From Hungateiclostridiaceae bacterium UBA3934 (GTDB lineage: Bacteria; Bacillota; Clostridia; Acetivibrionales; DTU013), in NCBI GenBank assembly GCA_002385815.1, contig DGEE01000065.1, forward strand, positions 1-25,942: a stretch of 25,942 nucleotides of DNA, read 5' to 3'. The position numbers and the translations under genes are program-made. Under the pieces are notes generated by a model. The model was given only the letters and a program-made list of their open reading frames with translations. It searched no databases and had not been told where the DNA came from. Of this stretch, positions 15,824 through 22,195 are shown one piece after another. The stretch's first letter is position 1. Every line of letters begins with the position of its first letter.

Positions 15824-16324
15824 TTATCCTTTCAGTGCCAGAAATGCGTCGTGCAGAGCTTTGCCCTCATCATTGCTCATAATGATGATTATGACATCGC
15901 CAATGCTGTCTACTATTACTTTATCAGGGTCCACGCCGACACAAACCCATTTTTGCGGATTGACATTTGCCTTGATGTCTTCTTTGATTTTTTCGATATC
16001 TGCCCCTTCCTTTACACGCACAAGCGTCAATTCATAGGCTGATGGCATCATTATCGGCTCAGAAGCCAATGCTTCCTCGTATTCTATATCATCCTTGCCC
16101 AGATAATACTCGTTTCTTTCTTCGGACACCACGGTCGTTTGAAGCCCCGTTTTGATAAATTCCTTAAAATTGTCACTGCAGTCCGCTGTTTCGTATATTT
16201 CTTCCAGGATGCTTTCAAGACTTCCGTCCAGCACCGACGCTCCTGTTTCAGCCGGCTTTGCTCCACATGCAGCGAAGCTCAGTGCTAAAATTGCTGCGAT
16301 ACTTAGAATCAATAATTTCTTCAT
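15824..16324 (-). CDS. DUF4358 lipoprotein
   Basis: This 166-residue secreted lipoprotein has the signal peptide MKKLLILSIAAILALSFAAC with lipidated C20, then a small domain recognisable as DUF4358. Features include ILEEIYE, EYYLGKDDIEYEEALASEPIM, ELTLVRVKEGADIEKIKEDI and a hydrophobic strand VIIIIMS near the end. The domain's function is unknown. DUF4358 genes in Clostridia are commonly found beside MBOAT and DHHW genes. Here it is the first gene of that operon, 2 bp from the MBOAT start, so an accessory role in surface acylation is a reasonable inference. AAAAGGAG lies upstream of the ATG. The cysteine is preceded by FAA, a slightly unusual lipobox because of Phe at -3. Confidence 0.85.
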   Translation of the reverse strand: MKKLLILSIAAILALSFAACGAKPAETGASVLDGSLESILEEIYETADCSDNFKEFIKTGLQTTVVSEERNEYYLGKDDIEYEEALASEPIMMPSAYELTLVRVKEGADIEKIKEDIKANVNPQKWVCVGVDPDKVIVDSIGDVIIIIMSNDEGKALHDAFLALKG

Positions 16325-16597
16325 TGTAGCTCAAACTCCTTTTCTATGATTATTTTTCTATTGTATTTATTGACGAATGTAATCGAAGATCTGTTTCAAA
16401 TCACACTATAACAATTATTACCGGACGGGATCAGCTTGAGACATGATGGGACCTGGCGGGACAGAGTGACCACTTGTGAAAAAATATGTGGCCATTTGCC
16501 GTGTAAGGCACCGTAAGCCAGTTACCCCCATTGTTAATTAGCACAATGTGGTATATAATGACAGTATCATAAGCAGTCTGTCAGAAGGGGTTACGAT
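16325..16597. promoter_or_regulatory. Divergent promoter region (DUF4358 operon / regulator-kinase operon)
   Basis: No gene is seen in these 273 bp. The half near 16340-16420 is AT-rich and should hold the - strand promoter, but I see no convincing -35/-10 pair. The middle contains an inverted repeat TGACCAC (16467-16473) / GTGGCCA (16488-16494) with one mismatch, and GGGA boxes at 16427, 16448 and 16458. The first two GGGA boxes start 21 bp apart. The + strand promoter is listed separately. Confidence 0.5.
16531..16559 (+). promoter_or_regulatory. Promoter of the second sensory operon
   Basis: TTGTTA (16531-16536), a 17-bp spacer and a perfect TATAAT (16554-16559) form a good sigma-A promoter 39 bp before the regulator ATG. 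An inverted repeat CATTGT (16529-16534) / ACAATG (16543-16548) overlaps the -35 box and may be an operator. Confidence 0.7.
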
Positions 16598-18214
16598 ATG
16601 TTCAAGGTCTTTCTTGTGGAAGATGAGATCGTAGTACGCGAGGGTATCCGAAACAACATCGATTGGGAACAATATGGCTTCCAATATGCTGGTGATGCTC
16701 CGGATGGAGAGCTTGCCCTGCCCCTGATACGGCAGATCAGACCCGACGTTCTCATAACTGATATAAAAATGCCTTTCATGGATGGGCTTGCACTCATCGA
16801 ACTGGTGCGAAAAGAGCTTCCGAAGACAAAAATCATCATAATCAGCGGTTATGATGATTTTTCCTATGCACAGCAGGCTATCCGCATGGGAGTCGAGCAA
16901 TACCTGCTCAAGCCCATCGTGAAAAGCAAGATGGTGGAAGTGCTGACTGAACTGCATAAGAAGATGACCGACGAGCTGAAACAGCAGGAATACTATGAGG
17001 AGTTCCAGAGGGAAGTCCGTGAGTATGAAATATTCACCCGCAGGAGATTCTTTGAGAAAATCGTCACAGGCAGCCTGAGGGTACGGGAGATATGCGAGAC
17101 TGCCAAGGAACTGGGCCTGGATGTGAATGCACCATTCTATAATATCGTACTTTTCTCCCTGAGCAGCGCCGGATATGACGGAAGCGCTCCGGAGAGATAT
17201 ACGGAGGTGCTGACCCAGGTGGAGGATGAAATCAGGGGGTTCATATCCGGTCAGCCTGACCTGCTCCTGTTTATATGGAGCGTAACAACATATGCAATTC
17301 TGGTTAAGGGAGAGAAGGACAGCATAGCAGAAAGAACCGATGAGTGTATCAGAAGCATTGCCGACTGCTGCAGCAAGGCGGGCGGCGATGTGAACTGGCA
17401 CATTGCATGTGGTACACCTGTTTCGCGGCTTGGCTCGATCCCGGTATGTTTTCAGGATGCGAGCCGTATATTGTCCTGTCGATATCTCTGCCCGGATGTA
17501 CATATCCTGACAGAGGACACTGTCAGTGATATCCGCAGGAGATTCAGTACGGGACAGGGCAAACACAAAAACGGGGTCGAACAGGAACGCATACTGAACT
17601 TCCTTGGCAATGGGTCCACAGAAGACATCGATAACTTTGTCGATCAACTGATGCAAAGTGCAGAAAGAGAAAAAGTTGCGCATCCTGTGTTCTGCAAGTA
17701 CCTTGCAATGACGATCTACCTGGCAGCTGTGAAATACCTGGATACGATCTGCTGCCATTCATACAGCATCTGGTCGCGGGAGCTCCGTCCGGGTGACAGC
17801 GCATCAGAGCCGGATGAAGCGCGGCAGTACGTGCGCCGGGTGCTGCAGTATGTGATTGAAATGCGGGATGATGTGAGCAAAAAGCAGCAGCGTGATCTGC
17901 TGAATCAGGCCATAGAGTATATCAACAGACATTATCATGAGGAATCCATGTCACTGGACAGGGTGGCAAAGGAGGTCAACATCAGCCCGAACTATTTTTC
18001 GGCAATATTCAGTCAGGAAATCGGGATGACATTTATCGAATACCTTACCAGCAAACGGATCGAAAGAGCGAAGTACCTGCTCCGATATACGGATAAGCGT
18101 TCAGGTGAGATCGCATTTGCAGTCGGGTACAAGGATCCGCATTATTTCAGCTTCGTGTTCAAGAAGGTCGCAGGCTGTACGCCCAGTGAATATCGAAGAG
18201 GAGAAAGCCAGTGA
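16598..18214 (+). CDS. Response regulator, YesN type (receiver + AraC HTH)
   Basis: This 538-residue protein has an N-terminal receiver domain with E8-D9, phospho-acceptor D55 (LITDIKMPF), Ser in IISGYDDF and K105 (YLLKPIVKS). A middle region of about 300 residues follows, then a C-terminal AraC/XylS domain with both HTH units (LDRVAKEVNISPNYFSAIFS; SGEIAFAVGYKDPHYFSFVFKK). It is the output of the kinase encoded next. Its stop overlaps the kinase GTG by 4 bases, so the two are translationally coupled. The regulator precedes the kinase here, opposite to the first module. The most plausible target is the repeat-rich promoter region at 20861-21048 that drives the YtfQ-type transporter operon (inference from position and 21-bp spacing). 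Confidence 0.93.
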   Translation: MFKVFLVEDEIVVREGIRNNIDWEQYGFQYAGDAPDGELALPLIRQIRPDVLITDIKMPFMDGLALIELVRKELPKTKIIIISGYDDFSYAQQAIRMGVEQYLLKPIVKSKMVEVLTELHKKMTDELKQQEYYEEFQREVREYEIFTRRRFFEKIVTGSLRVREICETAKELGLDVNAPFYNIVLFSLSSAGYDGSAPERYTEVLTQVEDEIRGFISGQPDLLLFIWSVTTYAILVKGEKDSIAERTDECIRSIADCCSKAGGDVNWHIACGTPVSRLGSIPVCFQDASRILSCRYLCPDVHILTEDTVSDIRRRFSTGQGKHKNGVEQERILNFLGNGSTEDIDNFVDQLMQSAEREKVAHPVFCKYLAMTIYLAAVKYLDTICCHSYSIWSRELRPGDSASEPDEARQYVRRVLQYVIEMRDDVSKKQQRDLLNQAIEYINRHYHEESMSLDRVAKEVNISPNYFSAIFSQEIGMTFIEYLTSKRIERAKYLLRYTDKRSGEIAFAVGYKDPHYFSFVFKKVAGCTPSEYRRGESQ

Positions 18215-19659
18215 AAGCAAAATCATGGAGGAAAGTCAAAAACGAAAAAATCACTATGCAGAGCAAGCTATGGAAGATGATACTTCTTGTTTCATCTCCG
18301 CTGATGATCGTTATCATCGTGATAGCTTCCATAGGGATAGTTTATGCCCTGCAGTATAATGCGATCCTGAACAATGTGACGATGGCTTCGGAGTTCAATC
18401 AGAACTTCAAGGACGATGTGGATCTGAAAATGTATTACTATGTCATAGACAGCCAGTATTCGGAGGGTCTGCCTGTCAGAGAGGTCCAGTCCGCCGAGAT
18501 GATCGCACGAAAGCTGACAGAGACCACGACAAAGAAAGAAAGCCTTCGTGCCATCAACAGCGTGCTCAACCTGTGTCACAATCTGCAGGATAAAATGAAT
18601 GAGATAGCAGAAACAGAAGAATACAATTTGCGCGAGGAGCAGCTGGAAAACAATATTTATATCCTGACGGACCTGATACAGGAGTATATGTATACTTACC
18701 TGTATTACGAGGCTGCGCACCTGGATGCGTTGCAGACGACCATGATCCGGAACATGATCGTCCTCATGGCAGTGATCGTAGTTTTATCCATCGTATTACT
18801 GTGCTTCTTGCTGAGAAAATCGAGAAAGCTCAGCAAAAGGATCATAGAACCCATAGACAAGATATGTGAGCGGCTTGAAGCGATCGGTAAGGGTGATCTG
18901 CTTGTATACAAGCCTATTCAGGCTGATGTGGAAGAGGTACAGCTGCTTACGGACGGCATCGAGACCATGGTGGGGCAACTGAAGCGGCTCATAGACAAGA
19001 CCACTGAACAGGAAAAACAGCGCCGGCGCACAGAACTGGCGCTGCTTCAGGCGCAGATCAACCCGCATTTCCTTTACAATACCCTCGACACTATCATATG
19101 GCTGATCGAGTCGGGAGAGATCGCGGAGGCGGTCACCATGGTCAGCAATCTTTCCAACTTCTTCCGCTTTTCACTGAGCCGGGGCAAAAATGTTATCACA
19201 CTTGCAGAAGAGGAGCAGCATATCCGCAGCTATCTTGAGATCCAGAAGATGCGCTACCGCGATCTGATGGAATATAAAATCGATATCCCTGATCAACTGA
19301 AATTTTTCACACTTCCGAAGCTCACACTCCAGCCGCTGGTAGAAAATGCTCTCTATCACGGGATCAAAAACAGGCGCCGCAAAGGATATATCCGCGTGAC
19401 CGGCAGAGAACAGGATGGATGTATAATACTGGAGGTGGAAGATGACGGCGCCGGTATGACACGTGAGCGGCTGGAGGAGGTTCGGGCATCCCTTGAAGAA
19501 GAAGGCAGCATAGAGGGTTTCGGGCTCAGGGCTGTACACAGGAGGCTCAGGATACTGTTTGGTAATGGATATGGTCTGACTTTGGAAAGTACACCGGATA
19601 TCGGTACCAGGGTCATCCTGACGATTCCGAAGCAGACAGCGGAGGAATCCGGTACATGA
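18211..19659 (+). CDS. Sensor histidine kinase, YesM/LytS type
   Basis: This 482-residue kinase has membrane segment 1 at about 23-47, an extracellular helical region at 48-178 and membrane segment 2 at about 181-201. A HAMP domain follows (about 204-263), then the His_kinase domain with H286 in AQINPHFLYNTLD. The HATPase has N box VENALYHG (N378), G1 DDGAGM (410-415) and G2 GFGLRAV (435-441). GTG 18211 is chosen because GAGGAG is 7 bases upstream and it overlaps the regulator stop; ATG 18256 has no ribosome binding site. The kinase probably senses sugar through the YtfQ-like lipoprotein encoded 44 bp downstream and phosphorylates the regulator encoded upstream. The extracellular region is all-helical in appearance and shows no recognised ligand-binding fold. 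Confidence 0.93.
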   Translation: MKAKSWRKVKNEKITMQSKLWKMILLVSSPLMIVIIVIASIGIVYALQYNAILNNVTMASEFNQNFKDDVDLKMYYYVIDSQYSEGLPVREVQSAEMIARKLTETTTKKESLRAINSVLNLCHNLQDKMNEIAETEEYNLREEQLENNIYILTDLIQEYMYTYLYYEAAHLDALQTTMIRNMIVLMAVIVVLSIVLLCFLLRKSRKLSKRIIEPIDKICERLEAIGKGDLLVYKPIQADVEEVQLLTDGIETMVGQLKRLIDKTTEQEKQRRRTELALLQAQINPHFLYNTLDTIIWLIESGEIAEAVTMVSNLSNFFRFSLSRGKNVITLAEEEQHIRSYLEIQKMRYRDLMEYKIDIPDQLKFFTLPKLTLQPLVENALYHGIKNRRRKGYIRVTGREQDGCIILEVEDDGAGMTRERLEEVRASLEEEGSIEGFGLRAVHRRLRILFGNGYGLTLESTPDIGTRVILTIPKQTAEESGT

Positions 19660-19703
19660 CCGTATTACGCTGGATCGAAGGTCCATAGCATCAGGAGAGG
19701 TGA

Positions 19704-20702
19704 ATGATGAGAAAAATAAGGCTTGTTGCAGTTTTTTGCCTGACAGCTCTGCTTTGCGGATGTGTAACAGGGACACAGCCTGCGGTTGGTCCGGAAGAAG
19801 ATAAGCTGATCGTTGTCGGATTCTCGCAGGTAGGAGCTGAATCTGAATGGCGGGTAGCCAATACGGAAAGTATCAAGTCAGCATTAAGTGAGGAAAACGG
19901 GTATGTACTGATATTCGATGATGCGCGCCAGGAGCAGGAGAATCAGATCCGTGCGATCCGCAGCTTTATACAGCAGGATGTCGACTACATCGTGTTTTCC
20001 CCAAAGGTTGAAACAGGCTGGAAGACAGTTCTGCAGGAAGCCAGGGATGCCGGGATACCTGTGATAATGATCGACCGTGATGTGGAAGTGGAAAGCAAGA
20101 ATCTTATCAGGGTATATATCGGTTCTGATTTCCATGAAGAGGGGAAAAGGGCTGTCAGATGGCTTGAAGAGCATCTGGAAAACCTGGGGAGAGGTGATGA
20201 GCCTGTAAGGATCGTCCATCTCCAGGGAACCATAGGATCCACACCACAGATCGGGCGTACCCGCGCACTGGAGGAGGCTGTTGAGAGGCATCCTGAATGG
20301 GAACTGGTCGCACAGGAATGCGGTGAATTCACCAGGGCAAAGGCTTATGAAGTGATGACCGGGATACTCGCGAAGACAAAAGATATCGATGTCGTCTATT
20401 GTGAAAATGATGGAGAAGCATTAGGCGCCATTGACGCGATGGAGGAAGCGGGATTGAGATGCCATCCTGAGGATGGAGTCATTGTCATATCGTTTGATGC
20501 GACCAGGCTGGCACTGCAGTATTGCCTGGAAGGGAAAATCGCGCTGGATATCGAATGCAATCCACTTCAGGGTCCTTATGTGGATGATGTGATAAAACGG
20601 CTGGAGCGCGGGGAAGCCATAGAAAGGCAGGTAGTTGTGGAAGAAACCCAGTTTGACTATCTTACAACGACGCAGGAGATGATCGACAGCAGGAAATACT
20701 GA
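19704..20702 (+). CDS. YtfQ-like sugar-binding lipoprotein, probable sensory partner of the kinase
   Basis: This 332-residue lipoprotein has lipobox TALLCGC with C20. It strongly resembles E. coli YtfQ, the galactofuranose-binding protein: VGFSQVGAESEWRVAN, QENQIRAIRSF, PVIMIDRD, VHLQGTIGSTPQIGRTRAL, YCENDGEALGAI and ISFDATRLAL are all family blocks. The sugar-contact areas (Glu-Trp-Arg, Asp-Arg, Asn-Asp) are conserved, so ligand binding is likely retained. It is grouped with the regulator and kinase and cut off from the transporter by a terminator. A second YtfQ-type protein starts the transporter operon. The simplest reading is that this copy is the sensor. ATG 19704 and ATG 19707 are adjacent and either could be used with AGGAGAGG. 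Confidence 0.85.
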   Translation: MMRKIRLVAVFCLTALLCGCVTGTQPAVGPEEDKLIVVGFSQVGAESEWRVANTESIKSALSEENGYVLIFDDARQEQENQIRAIRSFIQQDVDYIVFSPKVETGWKTVLQEARDAGIPVIMIDRDVEVESKNLIRVYIGSDFHEEGKRAVRWLEEHLENLGRGDEPVRIVHLQGTIGSTPQIGRTRALEEAVERHPEWELVAQECGEFTRAKAYEVMTGILAKTKDIDVVYCENDGEALGAIDAMEEAGLRCHPEDGVIVISFDATRLALQYCLEGKIALDIECNPLQGPYVDDVIKRLERGEAIERQVVVEETQFDYLTTTQEMIDSRKY

Positions 20703-20751
20703 TGCATAACCAAAGATGGCATGATAAAAGACAGGGTGCTGAAAAATCATC

Positions 20752-20777
20752 GGGGGCCTCTTATTCGGGGCCCTTTT
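20752..20777 (+). terminator. Rho-independent terminator of the sensory operon
   Basis: A GGGCC / GGCCC stem, extended by two possible G-T pairs, has a loop of about ten bases and is followed by TTTT (20774-20777). It lies 50 bp after the lipoprotein stop and separates the regulator-kinase-sensor unit from the transporter unit. Confidence 0.65.
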
Positions 20778-20860
20778 GTTATGTCCCGCGCTGGCTGCTG
20801 AAATTATTGCCCTGGATATTACCCCTGTGAAGATGTGTTTTTGTGCTTGCAAGGGAAAGG

Positions 20861-20902
20861 TGTTGGATTTTTTATTAAAAATGTTGGAAATTTTATGATA
20901 AT
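20861..20902 (+). promoter_or_regulatory. Upstream pair of 21-bp direct repeats (candidate AraC-type regulator site)
   Basis: TGTTGGATTTT begins at 20861 and TGTTGGAAATTTTATG at 20882, exactly 21 bp apart. Both copies recur in the pair at 20966-21007. The pair lies 20 bp upstream of a possible -35 at 20922. Confidence 0.55.
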
Positions 20903-20921
20903 CACAAGGCAATTGATGAAG

Positions 20922-20951
20922 TTACAAGATGCTTAATAAACATATTATAAT
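20922..20951 (+). promoter_or_regulatory. Possible distal promoter of the transporter operon
   Basis: A perfect TATAAT (20946-20951) is paired with TTACAA (20922-20927) across an 18-bp spacer. It lies between the two repeat pairs, so protein on the downstream pair could block its transcript. Confidence 0.45.
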
Positions 20952-20965
20952 GAACAACCGCTTTG

Positions 20966-21007
20966 TGTTAGATTTTCAAATGAGTTTGTTGAAAATTTTA
21001 TGCATTT
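20966..21007 (+). promoter_or_regulatory. Downstream pair of 21-bp direct repeats (candidate AraC-type regulator site)
   Basis: TGTTAGATTTT begins at 20966 and TGTTGAAAATTTTATG at 20987, again 21 bp apart. The second copy matches 20882-20897 at 15 of 16 bases, and the first matches 20861-20871 at 10 of 11. The two pairs start 105 bp (5 x 21) apart. The last copy starts 33 bp upstream of the -35 at 21020. Confidence 0.6.
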
Positions 21008-21019
21008 TATACGGAAATA

Positions 21020-21048
21020 TTGTTTTTTTCGGGCAAAAAACATACGAT
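21020..21048 (+). promoter_or_regulatory. Proximal promoter of the transporter operon
   Basis: TTGTTT (21020-21025), a 17-bp spacer and TACGAT (21043-21048) give a weak sigma-A promoter 37 bp before the binding-protein ATG. Its position just downstream of the repeat pair suits an activated promoter. Confidence 0.45.
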
Positions 21049-21085
21049 TTGTACAAAACCAATATTAATGAGAGGGGAATGAATA

Positions 21086-22063
21086 ATGAAAAGAATCCTG
21101 GCTTTAATCCTGGTCGCAGTGTTGGCACTGTCACTGGCAGCTTGTGGCGAAAGATCCGGAAAGGGTTCTGCAGGTGGGGGTCTCATTAAAGTAGGTATCG
21201 TGAACAACCCGCCTTCTGAGTCCGGATATCGTGCTGCAAACGTAGCAGACTTTGAAAGAGTTTTTTCTGAAGCTAACGGTTATAAAGTATCGACATACTA
21301 CAGTCTTAAAAATGATGAACAGTTGAATGCAGCCCAGCAGTTCATCACTGACGGTGTGGATTATCTCCTTATTTCAGCTGCAGCAACTGACGGGTGGACC
21401 AATATTCTTGAAAATGCCAAGAAAGCCGGCATTAAAGTATTCCTCTTTGACCGCATGATGAATGTTGACGAGAGCCTGTTTGAGGCAGCTGTTATTTCCG
21501 ACATGGAAGCAGAGGGGAATATGGCAGTTCAGTGGCTGGTGGACCAGAAGCTTCCTGAATACAATGTTGTACATATTCAGGGTGCAATGGGCAGCGATGC
21601 TCAGATAGGACGTACAAAGGCGCTGGACGAACAGTTTGCAAAAGGCACAATGAAATGCGTGGTCCAGCAGACTGCTACATGGGACGAGGCAACAGCTAAA
21701 CAGATCGTTGAATCTGTAATCAATTCAGGCGAAAAATTCAATGTTATCTACGCTGAGAATGACGGTATGGCCAAGGGTGCAGTTGCAGCACTGGATGAAG
21801 CAGGTATTACCCATGGCAAGGATGGCGAAGTTGTCATAATGGGATTTGACTGCAATAAGTGGGCACTCAGGGAAGTGCTGGCAGGCAACTGGAACTATGA
21901 CGGTCAGTGCAGCCCATTCCAGGCTGACAAGATCCATGAAATGATCCAGGCTCTTGAAAAGGGCGAAAAATTGACAGAAAAAATAGTAATCAATGAAGAA
22001 AGATATTTCGACTGCTACACCATAAAGGAAGAAGATATAGACAAGTATGGTATCGGCGATTAA
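21086..22063 (+). CDS. ytfQ: YtfQ-like sugar-binding lipoprotein of the ABC transporter
   Basis: This 325-residue lipoprotein has signal peptide MKRILALILVAVLALSLAAC with lipidated C20. The mature part is a YtfQ-type binding protein: SESGYRAANVADF, LNAAQQFITDGVDYLLIS, FLFDRMMN, HIQGAMGSDAQIGRTKALD, YAENDGMAKGAV and MGFDCNKWAL. It aligns block by block with the lipoprotein at 19704-20702 but is clearly diverged. As the first gene of the transporter operon, with a strong GAGAGGGG ribosome binding site and a hairpin after it, it is the transport subunit. The family ligand in E. coli is galactofuranose. Clostridial members may bind other furanose or aldose sugars, so the substrate is uncertain. 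Confidence 0.9.
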   Translation: MKRILALILVAVLALSLAACGERSGKGSAGGGLIKVGIVNNPPSESGYRAANVADFERVFSEANGYKVSTYYSLKNDEQLNAAQQFITDGVDYLLISAAATDGWTNILENAKKAGIKVFLFDRMMNVDESLFEAAVISDMEAEGNMAVQWLVDQKLPEYNVVHIQGAMGSDAQIGRTKALDEQFAKGTMKCVVQQTATWDEATAKQIVESVINSGEKFNVIYAENDGMAKGAVAALDEAGITHGKDGEVVIMGFDCNKWALREVLAGNWNYDGQCSPFQADKIHEMIQALEKGEKLTEKIVINEERYFDCYTIKEEDIDKYGIGD

Positions 22064-22114
22064 GAACAGGGACGTTTATCTGTTCATTACAGAATTATCA
22101 GGTTCAGGCGATGC

Positions 22115-22140
22115 AAGTATGCGGATTTTTCCGCATACTT
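22115..22140 (+). terminator. Intercistronic hairpin between binding protein and ATPase genes
   Basis: AAGTATGCGGA / TCCGCATACTT is a perfect 11-bp stem with a TTTT loop, 51 bases after the binding-protein stop and with no T run. It is more likely an mRNA stabiliser or partial terminator than an operon end. It parallels the hairpin at 382-402 in the first transporter operon. Confidence 0.6.
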
Positions 22141-22195
22141 ACATTGCTGTTATAAAGGCTTTCAGAAACTTTAAAGACTTTTAAGGATGGTAGCC

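Larger units (their letters stand above)
20703..21085 (+). promoter_or_regulatory. Regulatory region of the YtfQ-type transporter operon
   Basis: This 383-bp gene-free stretch begins with the terminator at 20752-20777. It then holds two pairs of 21-bp-spaced direct repeats (20861-20902 and 20966-21007) and two possible promoters (20922-20951 and 21020-21048). The transporter ribosome binding site GAGAGGGG ends it. From about 20850 it is markedly more AT-rich than the genes around it, as is typical of a control region. No small gene is convincing. Confidence 0.65.

Noticed and set aside
16538..17758. 406-codon open frame on the - strand opposite the second response regulator
   Set aside because: It is antisense to a complete receiver-AraC regulator. 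The translation has no domain features, and the length is explained by codon bias of the true gene.
20929..21189. 86-codon + strand open frame before and overlapping ytfQ
   Set aside because: It runs out of frame into the lipoprotein gene, covers the promoter and repeats, and has no ribosome binding site.
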